Assembly (NCBI GenBank): GCA_963989245.1 | Contig: OZ022352.1 | Coordinates: 14,539,703 to 14,603,702, forward strand | Direction of reading: 5' to 3' | From: Nansenia antarctica | Lineage: Eukaryota > Chordata > Actinopteri > Argentiniformes > Microstomatidae | DNA length: 64,000 nucleotides | Shown: positions 54,751 through 64,000 of the stretch, piece after piece | How the letters are laid out: each line of letters starts with the position of its first letter | Numbering within the stretch: position 1 is the first letter of the stretch | Notes under the pieces: model-generated | Database searches by the model: none | What the model was told of the DNA's origin: nothing | The model's input: only the letters and a program-made list of their open reading frames with translations | Made by a program: the position numbers and the translations under genes

Positions 54751-54942
54751 GTATGACCCCAGGCTAGGAGACGCCCTTAGACACAGATCTGAGATCAGCT
54801 TACTTACTCCACCCATATCCTCACTTGAACTATTGGGAGGGAAACTGACTTTAGATCAGTGTGTTTTAGTACAACTTGGTCCTACTGAGGCACAGTATGG
54901 GTCAAGGTTCTAGTGACAGTAGAAGTGGTTCTCTCTGTATAA

Positions 54943-54944
54943 TG

Positions 54945-55036
<92 letters not shown>
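54943..55036. repeat. (TG)n before exon 11
   Basis: About 90 bp of TG ending directly at the GTCCAG acceptor. Confidence 0.95.
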
Positions 55037-55038
<2 letters not shown>

Positions 55039-55040
55039 AG

Positions 55041-55111
55041 CATGGATGGCTTCAGACTGGTGAAGCTCAGTGAGGTGGTTAGACAGGTGGACATCGTAAT
55101 CACCTGCACAG
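55041..55111 (+). CDS. ahcyl2: ahcyl2 exon 11
   Basis: Acceptor TGTGTGTCCAG, donor ACAG|GTAAGA; phase 2 in, 1 out. Encodes MDGFRLVKLSEVVRQVDIVI and TCT. Confidence 0.95.
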
Positions 55112-55142
55112 GTAAGACCAGAGGCGGTGAAAGGCACTGCAG

Positions 55143-55144
<2 letters not shown>

Positions 55145-55176
<32 letters not shown>

Positions 55177-55179
55177 GAT
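55145..55179. repeat. (ATT)n in intron 11
   Basis: Eleven ATT units. Confidence 0.95.
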
Positions 55180-55273
55180 GAACGGTACATAGTGACCAGT
55201 AGATGTGCAGATATAGTCAGTGCTAAAACAGTAAGACAGTAGCCTATGTGCTCTGGGTGTCTGTCCTCCTCAG

Positions 55274-55368
55274 GCAACAAGAACGTGGTGGGGAGGGAGT
55301 ACCTGGACAGGTTGAAGAACGGCTGCATCGTCTGCAACATGGGCCACTCCAACACTGAGATAGACGTG
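55274..55368 (+). CDS. ahcyl2: ahcyl2 exon 12
   Basis: Acceptor CTCCTCAG, donor GTG|GTGAGA; phase 1 in, 0 out. Encodes NKNVVGREYLDRLKNGCIVC and NMGHSNTEIDV. Confidence 0.95.
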
Positions 55369-55381
55369 GTGAGACACCTGT

Positions 55382-55497
55382 GGGTGTGTGTGTGTGTGTC
55401 GGTGCGTGTGTGTGTGTGTGTGTGTGTGTCGGTGTGTGTGTGTGTGTGTGTGTGTGCGTGTGTGTGTGTGTGTGTGACATTGCCCGACCCTCTCTTT

Positions 55498-55533
<36 letters not shown>

Positions 55534-55571
55534 TGTATATGTCTATGTGTGTGTGTGTGTGTGTGTGTATG

Positions 55572-55606
<35 letters not shown>

Positions 55607-55685
55607 CTATGTGTGTGTGTGTGTGTGTGTGTGTGACATTGCCCGACCCTCTCTTTCCTATGTGTGTGTGTGTGTGTGTGTGTGT
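55382..55685. repeat. (TG)n tracts with duplicated pyrimidine segment, intron 12
   Basis: TG tracts separated by two copies of GACATTGCCCGACCCTCTCT (55476 and 55635); the true acceptor region GACCGCCCCTCTCTCTCC follows at 55687. Confidence 0.92.
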
Positions 55686-55712
55686 TGACCGCCCCTCTCT
55701 CTCCTCTCTCAG

Positions 55713-55811
55713 GCGAGTCTGCGGACCCCAGAGCTGACCTGGGAGCGTGTGAGGTCACAGGTGGACCACGTCATCTGGCCCGACGGCAAACGGATCATCT
55801 TACTGGCCGGG
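55713..55811 (+). CDS. ahcyl2: ahcyl2 exon 13
   Basis: Acceptor CCTCTCTCAG, donor GGG|GTAAGG; phase 0 to 0, 33 codons. Encodes ASLRTPELTWERVRSQVDHV and IWPDGKRIILLAG. The last codon is GGG (Gly) where the family has Glu (LLAEGRL). Confidence 0.95.
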
Positions 55812-55821
55812 GTAAGGCTGA

Positions 55822-56096
55822 GAGCTGATCAATGGACTTGTCACTAAGCCACGCCCCAAAATAGAAAATGTCCAATCAGATCACAGCAAAAGTCACGACA
55901 GGTAGAAAACTCTGATGGTGAAAAGCTTCTAGACTAATTATTGTCATCTTTAAAAAACATGTCTATTACTTGCTGTGGTAAATCAGAAATCAGAAATGTG
56001 CCAACTCCCGCCATTGTCAGTCATTGAATGTCATTCAGTCACGGTCGGTCAGTCAGTCACTGTCAGTGAAGCGTTGTTTGTTTGTCGGTGATTCAA
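55822..56096 (-). mobile_element. MAGVGTF-type interspersed repeat, copy 2, in intron 13
   Basis: Inverted copy of 38103-38345: reading back from 56096, GACAAACAAACAACGCTTC ... ATGGCGGGAGTTGGCACATT ... and ending AAGCCACGCCCC / GATCAATGGAC reversed at 55826-55856. Its coding part has an early stop. Followed at 56097-56160 by a minus L2/Maui-like tail (TTTATTGTTATTGCAGAG). Confidence 0.75.
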
Positions 56097-56450
56097 CTTT
56101 ATTGTTATTGCAGAGTACAAGTACTAGACAACGAAATGCAGTTCAGCATCTAACCAGAAGGGCTAAAAGATGATATAAGAACATGATAGAAGCAGAGATC
56201 GGGGACTGGAGTCAGACTCGAGTCGCAAATTTGAGGACTTAATCCCATTTCCCTTTTTTAACCCCTACCCCTCGTTTTGGAGTGCCACTCGCTTTTCAGC
56301 TTGCCCTTCGGAAGAGAGTCACAAGCTTGCATGTGTGCATGCGTGCGTGCGTGCATACATGCACATGCAACTGTGTGTGTGTGTGTGTGTGTGTGTGCAC
56401 ATGCATATCTGTGTGTAACTGGGTGTGTGTAATGTGTGTGCGTTCCTCAG

Positions 56451-56519
56451 GGTCGTCTACTGAATCTGAGCTGTTCCACAGTGCCCACGTTCGTGCTCTC
56501 CATCACTGCCACCACACAG
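56451..56519 (+). CDS. ahcyl2: ahcyl2 exon 14
   Basis: Acceptor CGTTCCTCAG, donor CAG|GTGAGT; phase 0 to 0, 23 codons: GRLLNLSCSTVPTFVLSITA + TTQ. Confidence 0.96.
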
Positions 56520-56819
56520 GTGAGTCTCAGACCACGGGCTCCTGACAGGGACACACACACACTCCAACCCAATATTTTGTGTCATGCTATTGAAAGCAAC
56601 ACTTTCCAGGAGCCTCCTGTGTTATAGAATGCATTATAGAGACATGTGTACAGCCCTCGATGACTAAAGCAGACAGACAGACAGACAGACATAAGCAGAC
56701 ATGTCATAAGCTGCATAATTGGCTCTGTTTTCTTCTGATCATCCTATCACTTTAACTGAAGTTGTGCCATGTTGCGTTTTGTGTTTGAGATGTAACATTG
56801 AGGTTAAGACAGGACAAGT

Positions 56820-56985
56820 GGGGCGGCTGTGGCGCAGGAGGTAGAGCTGCCGTCTAATGATCACAAGGTTGGCAGATTGGCGGTTCGAGCCCCGGCTGGC
56901 CACATGTCGAAGTGTCCTTGGGCGAGACACTGAACCCCAAAATGCTCCCATGAGAGTGGGACTAACACACACCAAAGAAATAACC
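56820..56985 (+). mobile_element. SINE family A, copy 4 (3' truncated)
   Basis: GGGGCGGCTGTGGCGCAGGA, GCGGTTCGAGCCCCGGC, GTGTCCTTGGGCGAGACACT; tail lost. In intron 14. Confidence 0.83.
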
Positions 56986-57095
56986 TGTAAAAAAAAAAGA
57001 CAGGTTGAGTGGAGGTGAGGGTCACTGTAGTGAGTGAGTGAGTGGGTGTTGAGACTTCTCTCCTGTCTGTCTGTCTGTGTCTGTCTGTCTGTCAG

Positions 57096-57174
57096 GCGCT
57101 GGCTCTGATAGAGTTGTACAACGCTCCAGAGGGACGTTACAAACAGGATGTCTACCTGCTGCCCAAGAAGATGG
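57096..57174 (+). CDS. ahcyl2: ahcyl2 exon 15
   Basis: Acceptor CTGTCTGTCAG, donor ATGG|GTAAGA; phase 0 in, 1 out. Encodes ALALIELYNAPEGRYKQDVY and LLPKKM. Confidence 0.96.
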
Positions 57175-57718
57175 GTAAGACCTCCTCCTCCACTGTCTGT
57201 CTGTCTGACCAGATGAATCAATGAGATAAACCAATCCTAACCTACTGTACTTGTCTTTGTTGTCACAGTTTTGTTGTCCTGTCTGGTGTTGAATCAAGCA
57301 ATATCTAAGTGATATTGCTTTTATACAACAGTTCTACAGCGCCATTTATTAGTTAACAGTAATAAGCGACAGATTATGATTTGTTTGTTTATTTCATCAT
57401 TTATTTTGGCTCCGCCAACAAAAAATTGTTCTGCAACTGAACTCCAACTGGACTGTTGCCTAGTAACCCGAACACAAACATCCGCAGGCTAGCTACTTTG
57501 TATTAACGATCATTTAATAGAACACCTGTGCGGCGGAGTGATACATATAGTTAAAAGTCCCGGTGCTGTTATACTGTATATCGGCACTCATGGAATGACT
57601 CTTATCCAATCAAATGACTTGAACTAACTGTGTATAAAGTGTAATACCACTGTACCTGGCTCCGTTTAGATGTGTGACTACTGTACGACCTTTCACCTCT
57701 GTGTGTGAATGTCCTCAG
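57175..57718. other. Intron 15
   Basis: No exon or clear mobile element recognised; AT-rich. Confidence 0.5.
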
Positions 57719-57839
57719 ATGAGTATGTAGCCAGCCTCCATCTCCCAACATTTGATGCGCACGTCACAGAGCTGTCTGAGGAGCAGGCCAAGTACCTGGG
57801 CCTCAACAAGAACGGGCCCTTCAAACCCAACTACTACAG
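57719..57839 (+). CDS. ahcyl2: ahcyl2 exon 16
   Basis: Acceptor GTCCTCAG, donor ACAG|GTGGGT; phase 1 in, 2 out. Encodes DEYVASLHLPTFDAHVTELS, KYLGLNKNGPFKPNYY and the split Arg codon. Near-invariant C-terminus of the family. Confidence 0.95.
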
Positions 57840-57847
57840 GTGGGTCA

Positions 57848-57849
<2 letters not shown>

Positions 57850-57895
<46 letters not shown>

Positions 57896-57992
57896 TGACA
57901 CTGACACTGACACTGACACTGAAACTGACACTGACACTGACACAGACACAGACACAGACACAGACACAGACACAGACACAGACACAGACACA

Positions 57993-58041
<49 letters not shown>
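57850..58041. repeat. (CA)n with CTGACA and CAGACA hexamer arrays, intron 16
   Basis: (CA)n, then tandem CTGACA, then CAGACA, then (CA)n, ending in an AG that could serve as an alternative acceptor. Confidence 0.95.
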
Positions 58042-58043
<2 letters not shown>

Positions 58044-58093
58044 ACATACCAGTAATGTGTCAGTGTAACTAACAGTGAGTGTGTTCCATTAAG

Positions 58094-58192
58094 GTACTGA
58101 TCCATGGAGGTGAGGACCTGAGAGACACACCTGTGACAGAGGGAGGAGGAGGTGGCTCAGGTGCATGTGTGTGTATGTGTGTGTGTGTGTGT

Positions 58193-58242
<50 letters not shown>

Positions 58243-58483
58243 AGAAATCTTCCCCACCGTAACACTAAACAAAGCCCTCCAACTGGCCCTCCAACTGGCC
58301 CTCCAACTGGCCCTCCAACTGGCCCTCCAACTGGCCCTCTCAGTCTCCCTGTAGACGGGGACGACCTCCTCTGATGTCCTGATGGAGAACTAATCACATT
58401 ACAATCAGGCTTAAGGCCAGTTTCACTCTTGGTTGCTGATTTTACTCTATTTTAGTCTATTTTGTACTGGCTATCATATTAAA
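58094..58483 (+). CDS. ahcyl2: ahcyl2 exon 17 (last codons and 3' UTR)
   Basis: Acceptor CCATTAAG, then G TAC TGA: completes Arg, Tyr and stop at 58100, the expected RY end of the family. The 3' UTR then holds a (TG)n tract (58166-58240), six copies of GCCCTCCAACTG (58272-58338) and an ATTAAA at 58478-58483. Only 7 nt are coding. Confidence 0.8.
58274..58338 (+). repeat. 12-bp tandem repeat in the 3' UTR
   Basis: CCCTCCAACTGG repeated about five to six times without change. Confidence 0.92.
58478..58483 (+). terminator. Candidate polyadenylation signal of ahcyl2
   Basis: ATTAAA followed by GT-rich GTAAGTTGTTGTATTTGGGG, a usual downstream element. It is the first plausible signal after the stop codon. 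Confidence 0.5.
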
Positions 58484-58653
58484 TGTAAGTTGTTGTATTT
58501 GGGGAGTGTATGTCACTAAGTAGCGTTACACAGACTGTCAACTTCACATATGGTAGAGTTACCAAGATAACATGTAACCTAGTGTAAAGACAAATGTCCA
58601 AATTGTCCAAATTGAACTGCAAGTCTTCCCATCAGTCCTACACAACAGATCTG

Positions 58654-58654
<1 letters not shown>

Positions 58655-58686
<32 letters not shown>

Positions 58687-59540
58687 TTTTATTTGTATAG
58701 CGCTTTTCCTGCAAACGTTGCAGCTCAAAGTGCTCCAATCATTATATAATCATAATTAAATGATTTAGTCATTTAAAGGCAATATTAAAAAGATGGGTTT
58801 TTAGTCTTGACTTGAACATTATGTGCTGAGGTTGCATCCCTAATGTAAACTGACAGTGAGACACAATCTGGGTTGGATAAAATGAGAATGCAGCCTCACC
58901 AAATCTCTTTTGCTTTTTTTTTTTTTGCTTTTGTACATGTGGTACACAGAGAAAACCAGCGTCAGAAGACCTGGGAGCTCTATTGGGCTGATATGCTACT
59001 AGAAGACCTGAGAGCTCTATTGGGCTGATATACTAGCAAAAGTCTTTCAGATATTCTGGTGCTGTGCCAGTGAGAGCTTTATAAACAAGCAGAAGGATCT
59101 TGAAATCTATTCTGAACTTAACAGGAAGCCAGTGTAGAGTCTCTAAAATAGGAGTTATATGAGCTCGTCTACTTGTTTTGGTTAAAACTCTGCATTCTGC
59201 ATTTGGTTAAAACTGCTGCATTTTGGACTAATTGCAGCTGGCCAATAGCTTTCTGAGAGAAGACCAGAAAGGAGACTGTTACAATAGTCCAAACGGGTAA
59301 TAACAAAAGGATGCATTAACACTTCTGCATCAGCTTGCTGGAGAAAATGTCTAACTTTTGCAATATTCCGTAGATGATAAAAAGCAGTTCTAGTGATGTG
59401 AGGCTCAAAGCTTAAATCAGAATCTATAATCACACCTAGATTCTTAGCTTCATGTTTGCAGTTTGAAAGCAAGGTTCCCATGGTATTGGACAATTTGTCT
59501 TTTTGTGGTTTAAACAATGTTTGAAATATTAAGTCAACAT
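58655..59540 (-). mobile_element. L2-type LINE 3' fragment
   Basis: (AAT)n then CTTTTATTTGTATAGCGCTT; minus-strand reading NLGVIIDSDLSFEPHITRTA, FYHLRNIAKVRHFL and TRLDYCNSLLSGL, the region after the RT core. Sister to 45020-45465. Confidence 0.85.
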
Positions 59541-59860
59541 ACTGTAACAGAATCAGTAGTCAAAATAAGCTAATAAACGGTTACATTTTACCATGCTGTT
59601 GTTTGTGATTCTTCAAAAATTGATTAAGTGAAAATGTCTGTAGAATTATAACTCCACCGTTGCCCACCAGGTGGCGGTATGATGCCATTTAAAACGGTCA
59701 ACTTTGTGGCGGTTTTGTTTGGTTATCAATGCACCAAAACGTGTCCTGATTTAAGACAAACTATTAGCCTACCTATATTAGACCCCTCTGTATATTAAAA
59801 ACGGTTAGTTTACGATTTAGACCCAAACTCCCCACTCTCTCCCACAAACAGGTACGCATG

Positions 59861-59978
<118 letters not shown>

Positions 59979-60202
59979 GAGAGAGGATATGAACCTCCCA
60001 TTTGTGCTGACTTCTCAGATAAGGGACTCCACTGGGCCTGTAGCTAATCCTGCAGGGTGAGAAGGTCAAAGGTGAACTCACCCAGACCCATCACTTCCTG
60101 TGTGGCTCCCCTGCTGGACGGCAGAAGCGGTGACCAGCCCACACAGGCTTTTTGGAGAATTACACTTCCTAAGGATGGATTATGGGGCTGTATGATTCAG
60201 GT

Positions 60203-60238
<36 letters not shown>

Positions 60239-60477
60239 TCTCCCTCCTCCACCCCTCTCTCTCCCTCCTCCACCCCTCCTCCCCCTCTCGCTCCCTCCTC
60301 CCCCCCTCCTCCCCCTCTCTCTCCCTCCTCCACCCCTCCTCCCCCTCTCTCTCCCTCTTCCACCATTACAGCTGAAGGGTGTGCTGCGTCCTATGCTAGT
60401 GTGTTAGTGTCTCCTACCACTTCTCTCAATTCTCTCCCTCATCACTCATAAATAATGAGCTTAGAGGACTCAGACAC
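59979..60477. other. Gap with (TG)n and pyrimidine tract
   Basis: 60000-60190 looks unique; an open stretch (60057-60190) shows no known family. (TG)n at 60201-60238 then CTCCCTCCTCC-type repeats to 60360. Confidence 0.4.
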
Positions 60478-60519
60478 TTGCATTATTACTACACACTCAC
60501 CCTACACCTTCTCATTCAT

Positions 60520-60925
60520 TCGGGTGGTGTAATGGTGTGGGGAATGTTTTCTTGGCACACTTTCGCTTCATGGCCACAATGTACCCATCTTCTAATGGCT
60601 ACTTACAGCATGACAATGCACCATGTCACAAAGCAAAAGTCGTGGTTTCATGAACCTGAACATTTGTTCAGTGTGCTTCAGCGGCCTTCCCAGTCATCGT
60701 ATCTGAATCCAACAGAACACCTTTGGGATGTGGTAGAACGGGAGATTCACAACTTGAAAGTGCACCTGAAAAACCTGCATGAATTGCAAGATGCAATCAT
60801 GTCATTATGGACCAGAATCTCAAAGGAATGTTTCTAACACCTTGTGGAATCAATGCCAGGAAGAATTGAGTAACCCTAACCCAGTATTAGTATAGTGTTC
60901 CTAATAAAGTGTTTGGTGAGTGTAT
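60520..60925 (+). pseudogene. Tc1-like transposase C-terminal fragment and right end
   Basis: Reads SGGVMVWGMFSWHTFA, then a degraded second-Asp region (ACAGCATGACAATGCACCATG still encodes the DNAPCH-like part in another frame), and SSYLNPTEHLWDVVEREIHN with the third acidic residue. Ends CCTAATAAAGTGTTTGGTGA, like Tc1 inverted-repeat ends. Frameshifted and truncated. Confidence 0.75.
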
Positions 60926-61097
60926 GTTTATGAGGTAGTAGTGTCCAGTCAGTGAAGTGGTTTCCTGACAGCTTCTCTGAATATGTCTTGGTCTCTTTTA
61001 GCACCATAAAAGCGGCTGTAGGGCTGTTTGTTTAGTCAGATGCAAAGACGATTCCCAATGTATTTTCTAGAACATTCTTTCTTGTATTATTCTTCTT

Positions 61098-61146
<49 letters not shown>

Positions 61147-61500
61147 ATTAGACTTATATAGCGCTTTTCTAGACACTCAAAGACGCTTTACAAACTGAAA
61201 AGATCAAGTAGTAATAATAAAAAGACACAAAAAATAAATAAAAGAAAGTATAGGGGCCTAATGAAGGTAGTGCCGGGGACACATGGGAAGGGGAGGGGGA
61301 GAGGGTTAACTGGTGAAGGCGAGCTTGAAGAGGTGGGTTTTGAGGGCCTGTTTAAATGTTGGGAGGGTGTTGGCCTGTCTGATGTGGTTGGGGAGGGCGT
61401 TCCAGAGGGACGGGGCTGTGGCTGAAAAGGCCCCATCACCCCAGGTCCGGAGCTTGGTCCTGGTGGTCTTGAGGGTGGTTTGGTCGTCTCGTCCGACCTT
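61098..61500 (-). mobile_element. L2-type LINE 3' fragment
   Basis: (TAA)n, TTAGACTTATATAGCGCTTT, minus-strand reading WGDGAFSATAPSLWNALPNH. Near-identical to 46222-46765. Confidence 0.87.
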
Positions 61501-61607
61501 TTTACCATGGTGTAGGGCTGCACAGTGTTGCCCAGAAACAGGACTCATTCTGGGGTCTTGTTACCAGAGCTGACCTGACCTGTCTCAAGGCCTCTACTCT
61601 AAGCCAG

Positions 61608-61853
61608 TGTAAATGGACTGCACTTATATAGCGCCTTATTCCAAAGCGCTTTACAACGGCCTCTCATTCACCCATTCACACACACATTCACACACCAATG
61701 GCAGCAAGCTACCATGCAAGGCACCGGCCCGCTAAATTTGGGGTTCGGTGTCTTTCCCAAGGACACCTCGACACGTGGCCAGCTGGGGATCGAACCGCCG
61801 ACCTTGAGATCATTAGACACCGGCTCCACCCCCCTTAGCCACAGCCACCCCGA
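61608..61853 (-). mobile_element. SINE family A, copy 5
   Basis: TAAATGGACTGCACTTATATAGCGCCTT at the tail end and GCCACAGCCACCCC at the head end, reversed; body has GTGTCTTTCCCAAGGACACC. Confidence 0.85.
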
Positions 61854-62944
61854 AAGCTTTCTTTTAGATTCTAGGTTTCTTGTGTTGCACACAACGCACC
61901 AGCAATTCCAGGACATTTAGTTGATCACAGAGCAATCAGTGCCCCTTTTTCCTAGATCAGTGCATGGCCTGTCATGAGTGTAGAGTTCTGGCACAGACAG
62001 ATCTAAAAATACCCTCTGTCCCTGGATTACCGTAATCCAACAGTGTGTGTGTGCGTGCGCACACATGCAGAGGCAGGCCCGGGATAAAGACACCCAGTTG
62101 TATCGCCTCACTGCAACCCTAAAGCGTTGTGGTTATTCAGAGCAGGCTTAAAAGAGGCCATTAGGTTTACTATCAAAGAATTCTTGCCACATAGAAATCA
62201 ACACCGGGATTCACGTTCCCGTCATCAGAGCTGGAGAGCGGCCATTTTTGTTGCCAGAATGTCTTCCTGTCTCGTTCTGTTTCTGCACTGTGGAGGCAGA
62301 AGGTCCATTTAGAAGATGGATTATTTAGTATTGTTTAGTATTATTTTATCACAGGATCACAATAGACTACGCCAGTCAGTAATATGATGTTTATTGTTGT
62401 GTTAATCCAAAATATTATTTAAAAAAATAAAACCTTGATGATCCATCCACAATGTTGTTGCCGATGTGGATTCTACATTTTGCACATGCAACATATTTAT
62501 TTATATTTAAGCATACGTTCAAACTGTACAGGATACTCACTCAGACACCACAGTAATAAAGAATGCCATCAGCTCTAGAACCATTCCTCTGTAGGCTGTT
62601 GTCTCTAAGTGGTTGATAATGTGAACCATTAGCCGCCCCCCCACCCCTCTCAGAGCCCTGCTGCCTCCCCATGACCCACGAGGAGGAGGGCGCAGCCAGG
62701 TCTTAGTGGTGATAATCCATTGGTTGCTGATGCGTTGGGAGGTGACAGATGGCTTGTGTGGCCCATAGACCCTGGTGAACCCACCTTAGGGTTAGGGCTA
62801 GCCCTCCCCCAGAGAGGTGGTGACAGAGAGGTTACAGGAAGTCATGTAGTACATTCCCAGCTGACGACAGTTAAAGATGGACACAAGCATACAAGTATTT
62901 CTTCACAAAAGTGTCCTGTGTAAGGAAATAGGTCTTGTTTTTGC
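61854..62944. other. Intergenic gap
   Basis: No gene or clear repeat recognised. 62660-62870 is more GC-rich but gives no supported exon. Confidence 0.45.
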
Positions 62945-63039
<95 letters not shown>

Positions 63040-63062
63040 GTGTGTGCGTGTGTGTGTGTGTC
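62945..63062. repeat. (TG)n microsatellite
   Basis: About 118 bp of TG with a few TATG and GAGTG variants. Confidence 0.95.
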
Positions 63063-63265
63063 TGTCCTCGCCCTAAAGTGCTCTGATCTCCTCCCATCAT
63101 CACTAGATGGTCTAATCATCACCACCAGCTGTCAGTATGTCAGCATGCTGCTCCCCCTCCCCCTCCCCCTCCCTGCTCCCCCTCCCCCTCCCTCCTCCCC
63201 CCTCTCCCCTCTCTGTATCCACCACTACCACTTAACTCTCCCGTCGCCCTGTCCACCCCCTGTAC

Positions 63266-63515
63266 AGCCCAGACCAGACCAGACCAGACCAGCCCAAACC
63301 AGCCCAAACCAGCCCAGACCAGCCCAAACCAGCCCAAACCAGACCAGACCAGCCCAAACCAGCCTAGCCCAGACCAGTTCAACTCAAACCAGCTTAGCCC
63401 AGTTCAGCCCAGACCAGCCTAGCCTATCCCAGGCCAGTTCAACTCAAACCAGCTTAGCCCAGTTCGGCCCAGCCCAGTCCAGCACAGCACAGCAAAACCC
63501 AGCCCATTTCAATTC
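63266..63515. repeat. CCAGA/CCAAA pentamer-decamer minisatellite
   Basis: Irregular tandem of CCAGA, CCAGC and CCAAA blocks (AGCCCAAACC, AGACCAGACC), decaying to AGCCCAGTTC at the right. The open frames across it are by-products. Confidence 0.9.
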
Positions 63516-64000
63516 AAACCAGGCGAGCATATTAATAACATGTATTTATTGACTGATTAGTTGATCGGGGCAGGTCTCAGTGGGATACACTGATAGTGAA
63601 GCTAATGCTTAATGGGGTGTGTATAGATCTCTGTTACCCCCCTGTGGCTGACTGTCTGTTTGGCACATCTCATCTCCCTGGGAAGTGTCATGTTACATCT
63701 GAGAGTGTGATGTCATGATCAGCTAATTGTAGCTCAGACGACCCCAGAGGGATAGCATGCAACTACTGAGAGCTTTAGCCCTAGGATCTGGAAGAGAAAG
63801 AAGAGAGAGATAGAGAGAGGAGGAGAGGGGAGGGGGGGGGGGGTGAAATCAGAAGGGAGGTGCTCTTTCCTCTGTTCCTACTAGTGTCTAGAATAAACGG
63901 TGCTGAGTGCAAGCTGATGACGATGATCCCTCCTAAGGCCTCTTCGTCCCCTCTACCCCCCCCCCTCTAACAGTTTCTCTACTGTAAATAAATACATCAT
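63516..64000. other. Window end, intergenic
   Basis: Includes a G-run (63833-63842) in a GA-rich stretch, a C-run at 63956 and AATAAA motifs at 63892 and 63987. No gene seen. Confidence 0.45.

Noticed and set aside
57022..57297. Minus-strand open frames over exon 15
   Set aside because: Shadows of the true plus-strand exon, whose phases and protein match are exact.
43700..59540. Idea that all LINE pieces in ahcyl2 are antisense through selection
   Set aside because: Sense L2 tails exist at 50071-50312 and 53720-53875, so the rule fails.

Overview
The window is vertebrate nuclear DNA, almost certainly from a ray-finned (teleost) fish. It carries one multi-exon host gene with GT-AG introns and conserved vertebrate protein sequence. 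The rest is tRNA-headed SINEs, L2-type LINEs, hAT, Harbinger, Tc1 and Ty3 elements, and very long (CA)n/(TG)n microsatellites. There is no prokaryotic gene organisation, CRISPR array or operon.

Region 1 (1-16.2 kb) is a transposon graveyard. A minus-strand DNA-transposon pair forms the oldest layer: a Tnp2-like transposase (13.2-15.06 kb) and a spliced companion gene whose exons lie at 12.8, 12.6, 10.6, 7.35, 0.38-0.17 and 0.12-0.02 kb. It has been blown apart by a deleted Ty3/gypsy element (785-2203), a PIF/Harbinger element (2539-6284, broken transposase but intact Myb-like partner), a 1.4 kb tandem triplication that copied one companion exon (6.45-10.48 kb), and a non-autonomous hAT element with an 8-bp target duplication (10862-11962).

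Region 2 (16.2-33 kb) starts with a young Ty3/gypsy element. Its two 370-bp LTRs differ at one base and it is flanked by TTTCC duplications; a hAT element interrupts its integrase. Then follow a tRNA-derived SINE, two families of tandem repeats, MITEs, a decayed IS630/Tc1-like element, a 1.25 kb minisatellite with a higher-order period, and another hAT element with nested palindromes.

Region 3 (33-40 kb) holds an apparently intact L2-type LINE ORF (1134 codons), a repeat that recurs inverted at 55.8-56.1 kb, and SINE copies.

Region 4 (40.1-58.5 kb) is the host gene, plus strand: an AHCYL2 (Long-IRBIT) orthologue, a catalytically diverged S-adenosylhomocysteine-hydrolase-like protein known to regulate IP3 receptors and ion transporters. 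I place sixteen common exons (46883-58100) whose coding length is exactly 492 codons including stop, with every intron phase consistent. Three separate candidate first exons (40097-40399, 43225-43299, 46019-46075) all end in phase 0 and would give proteins of 592, 516 and 510 residues; the last has a TATA box upstream. Introns are packed with (TG)n/(CA)n tracts, and the splice junctions of exons 3, 4 and 6 have been tandemly duplicated.

Region 5 (58.5-64 kb) is downstream intergenic DNA with LINE, SINE and Tc1 fragments and simple repeats; I recognise no second host gene. The most interesting signals are the alternative first exons, the recurrent splice-site microduplications, and the shattered two-gene DNA transposon.
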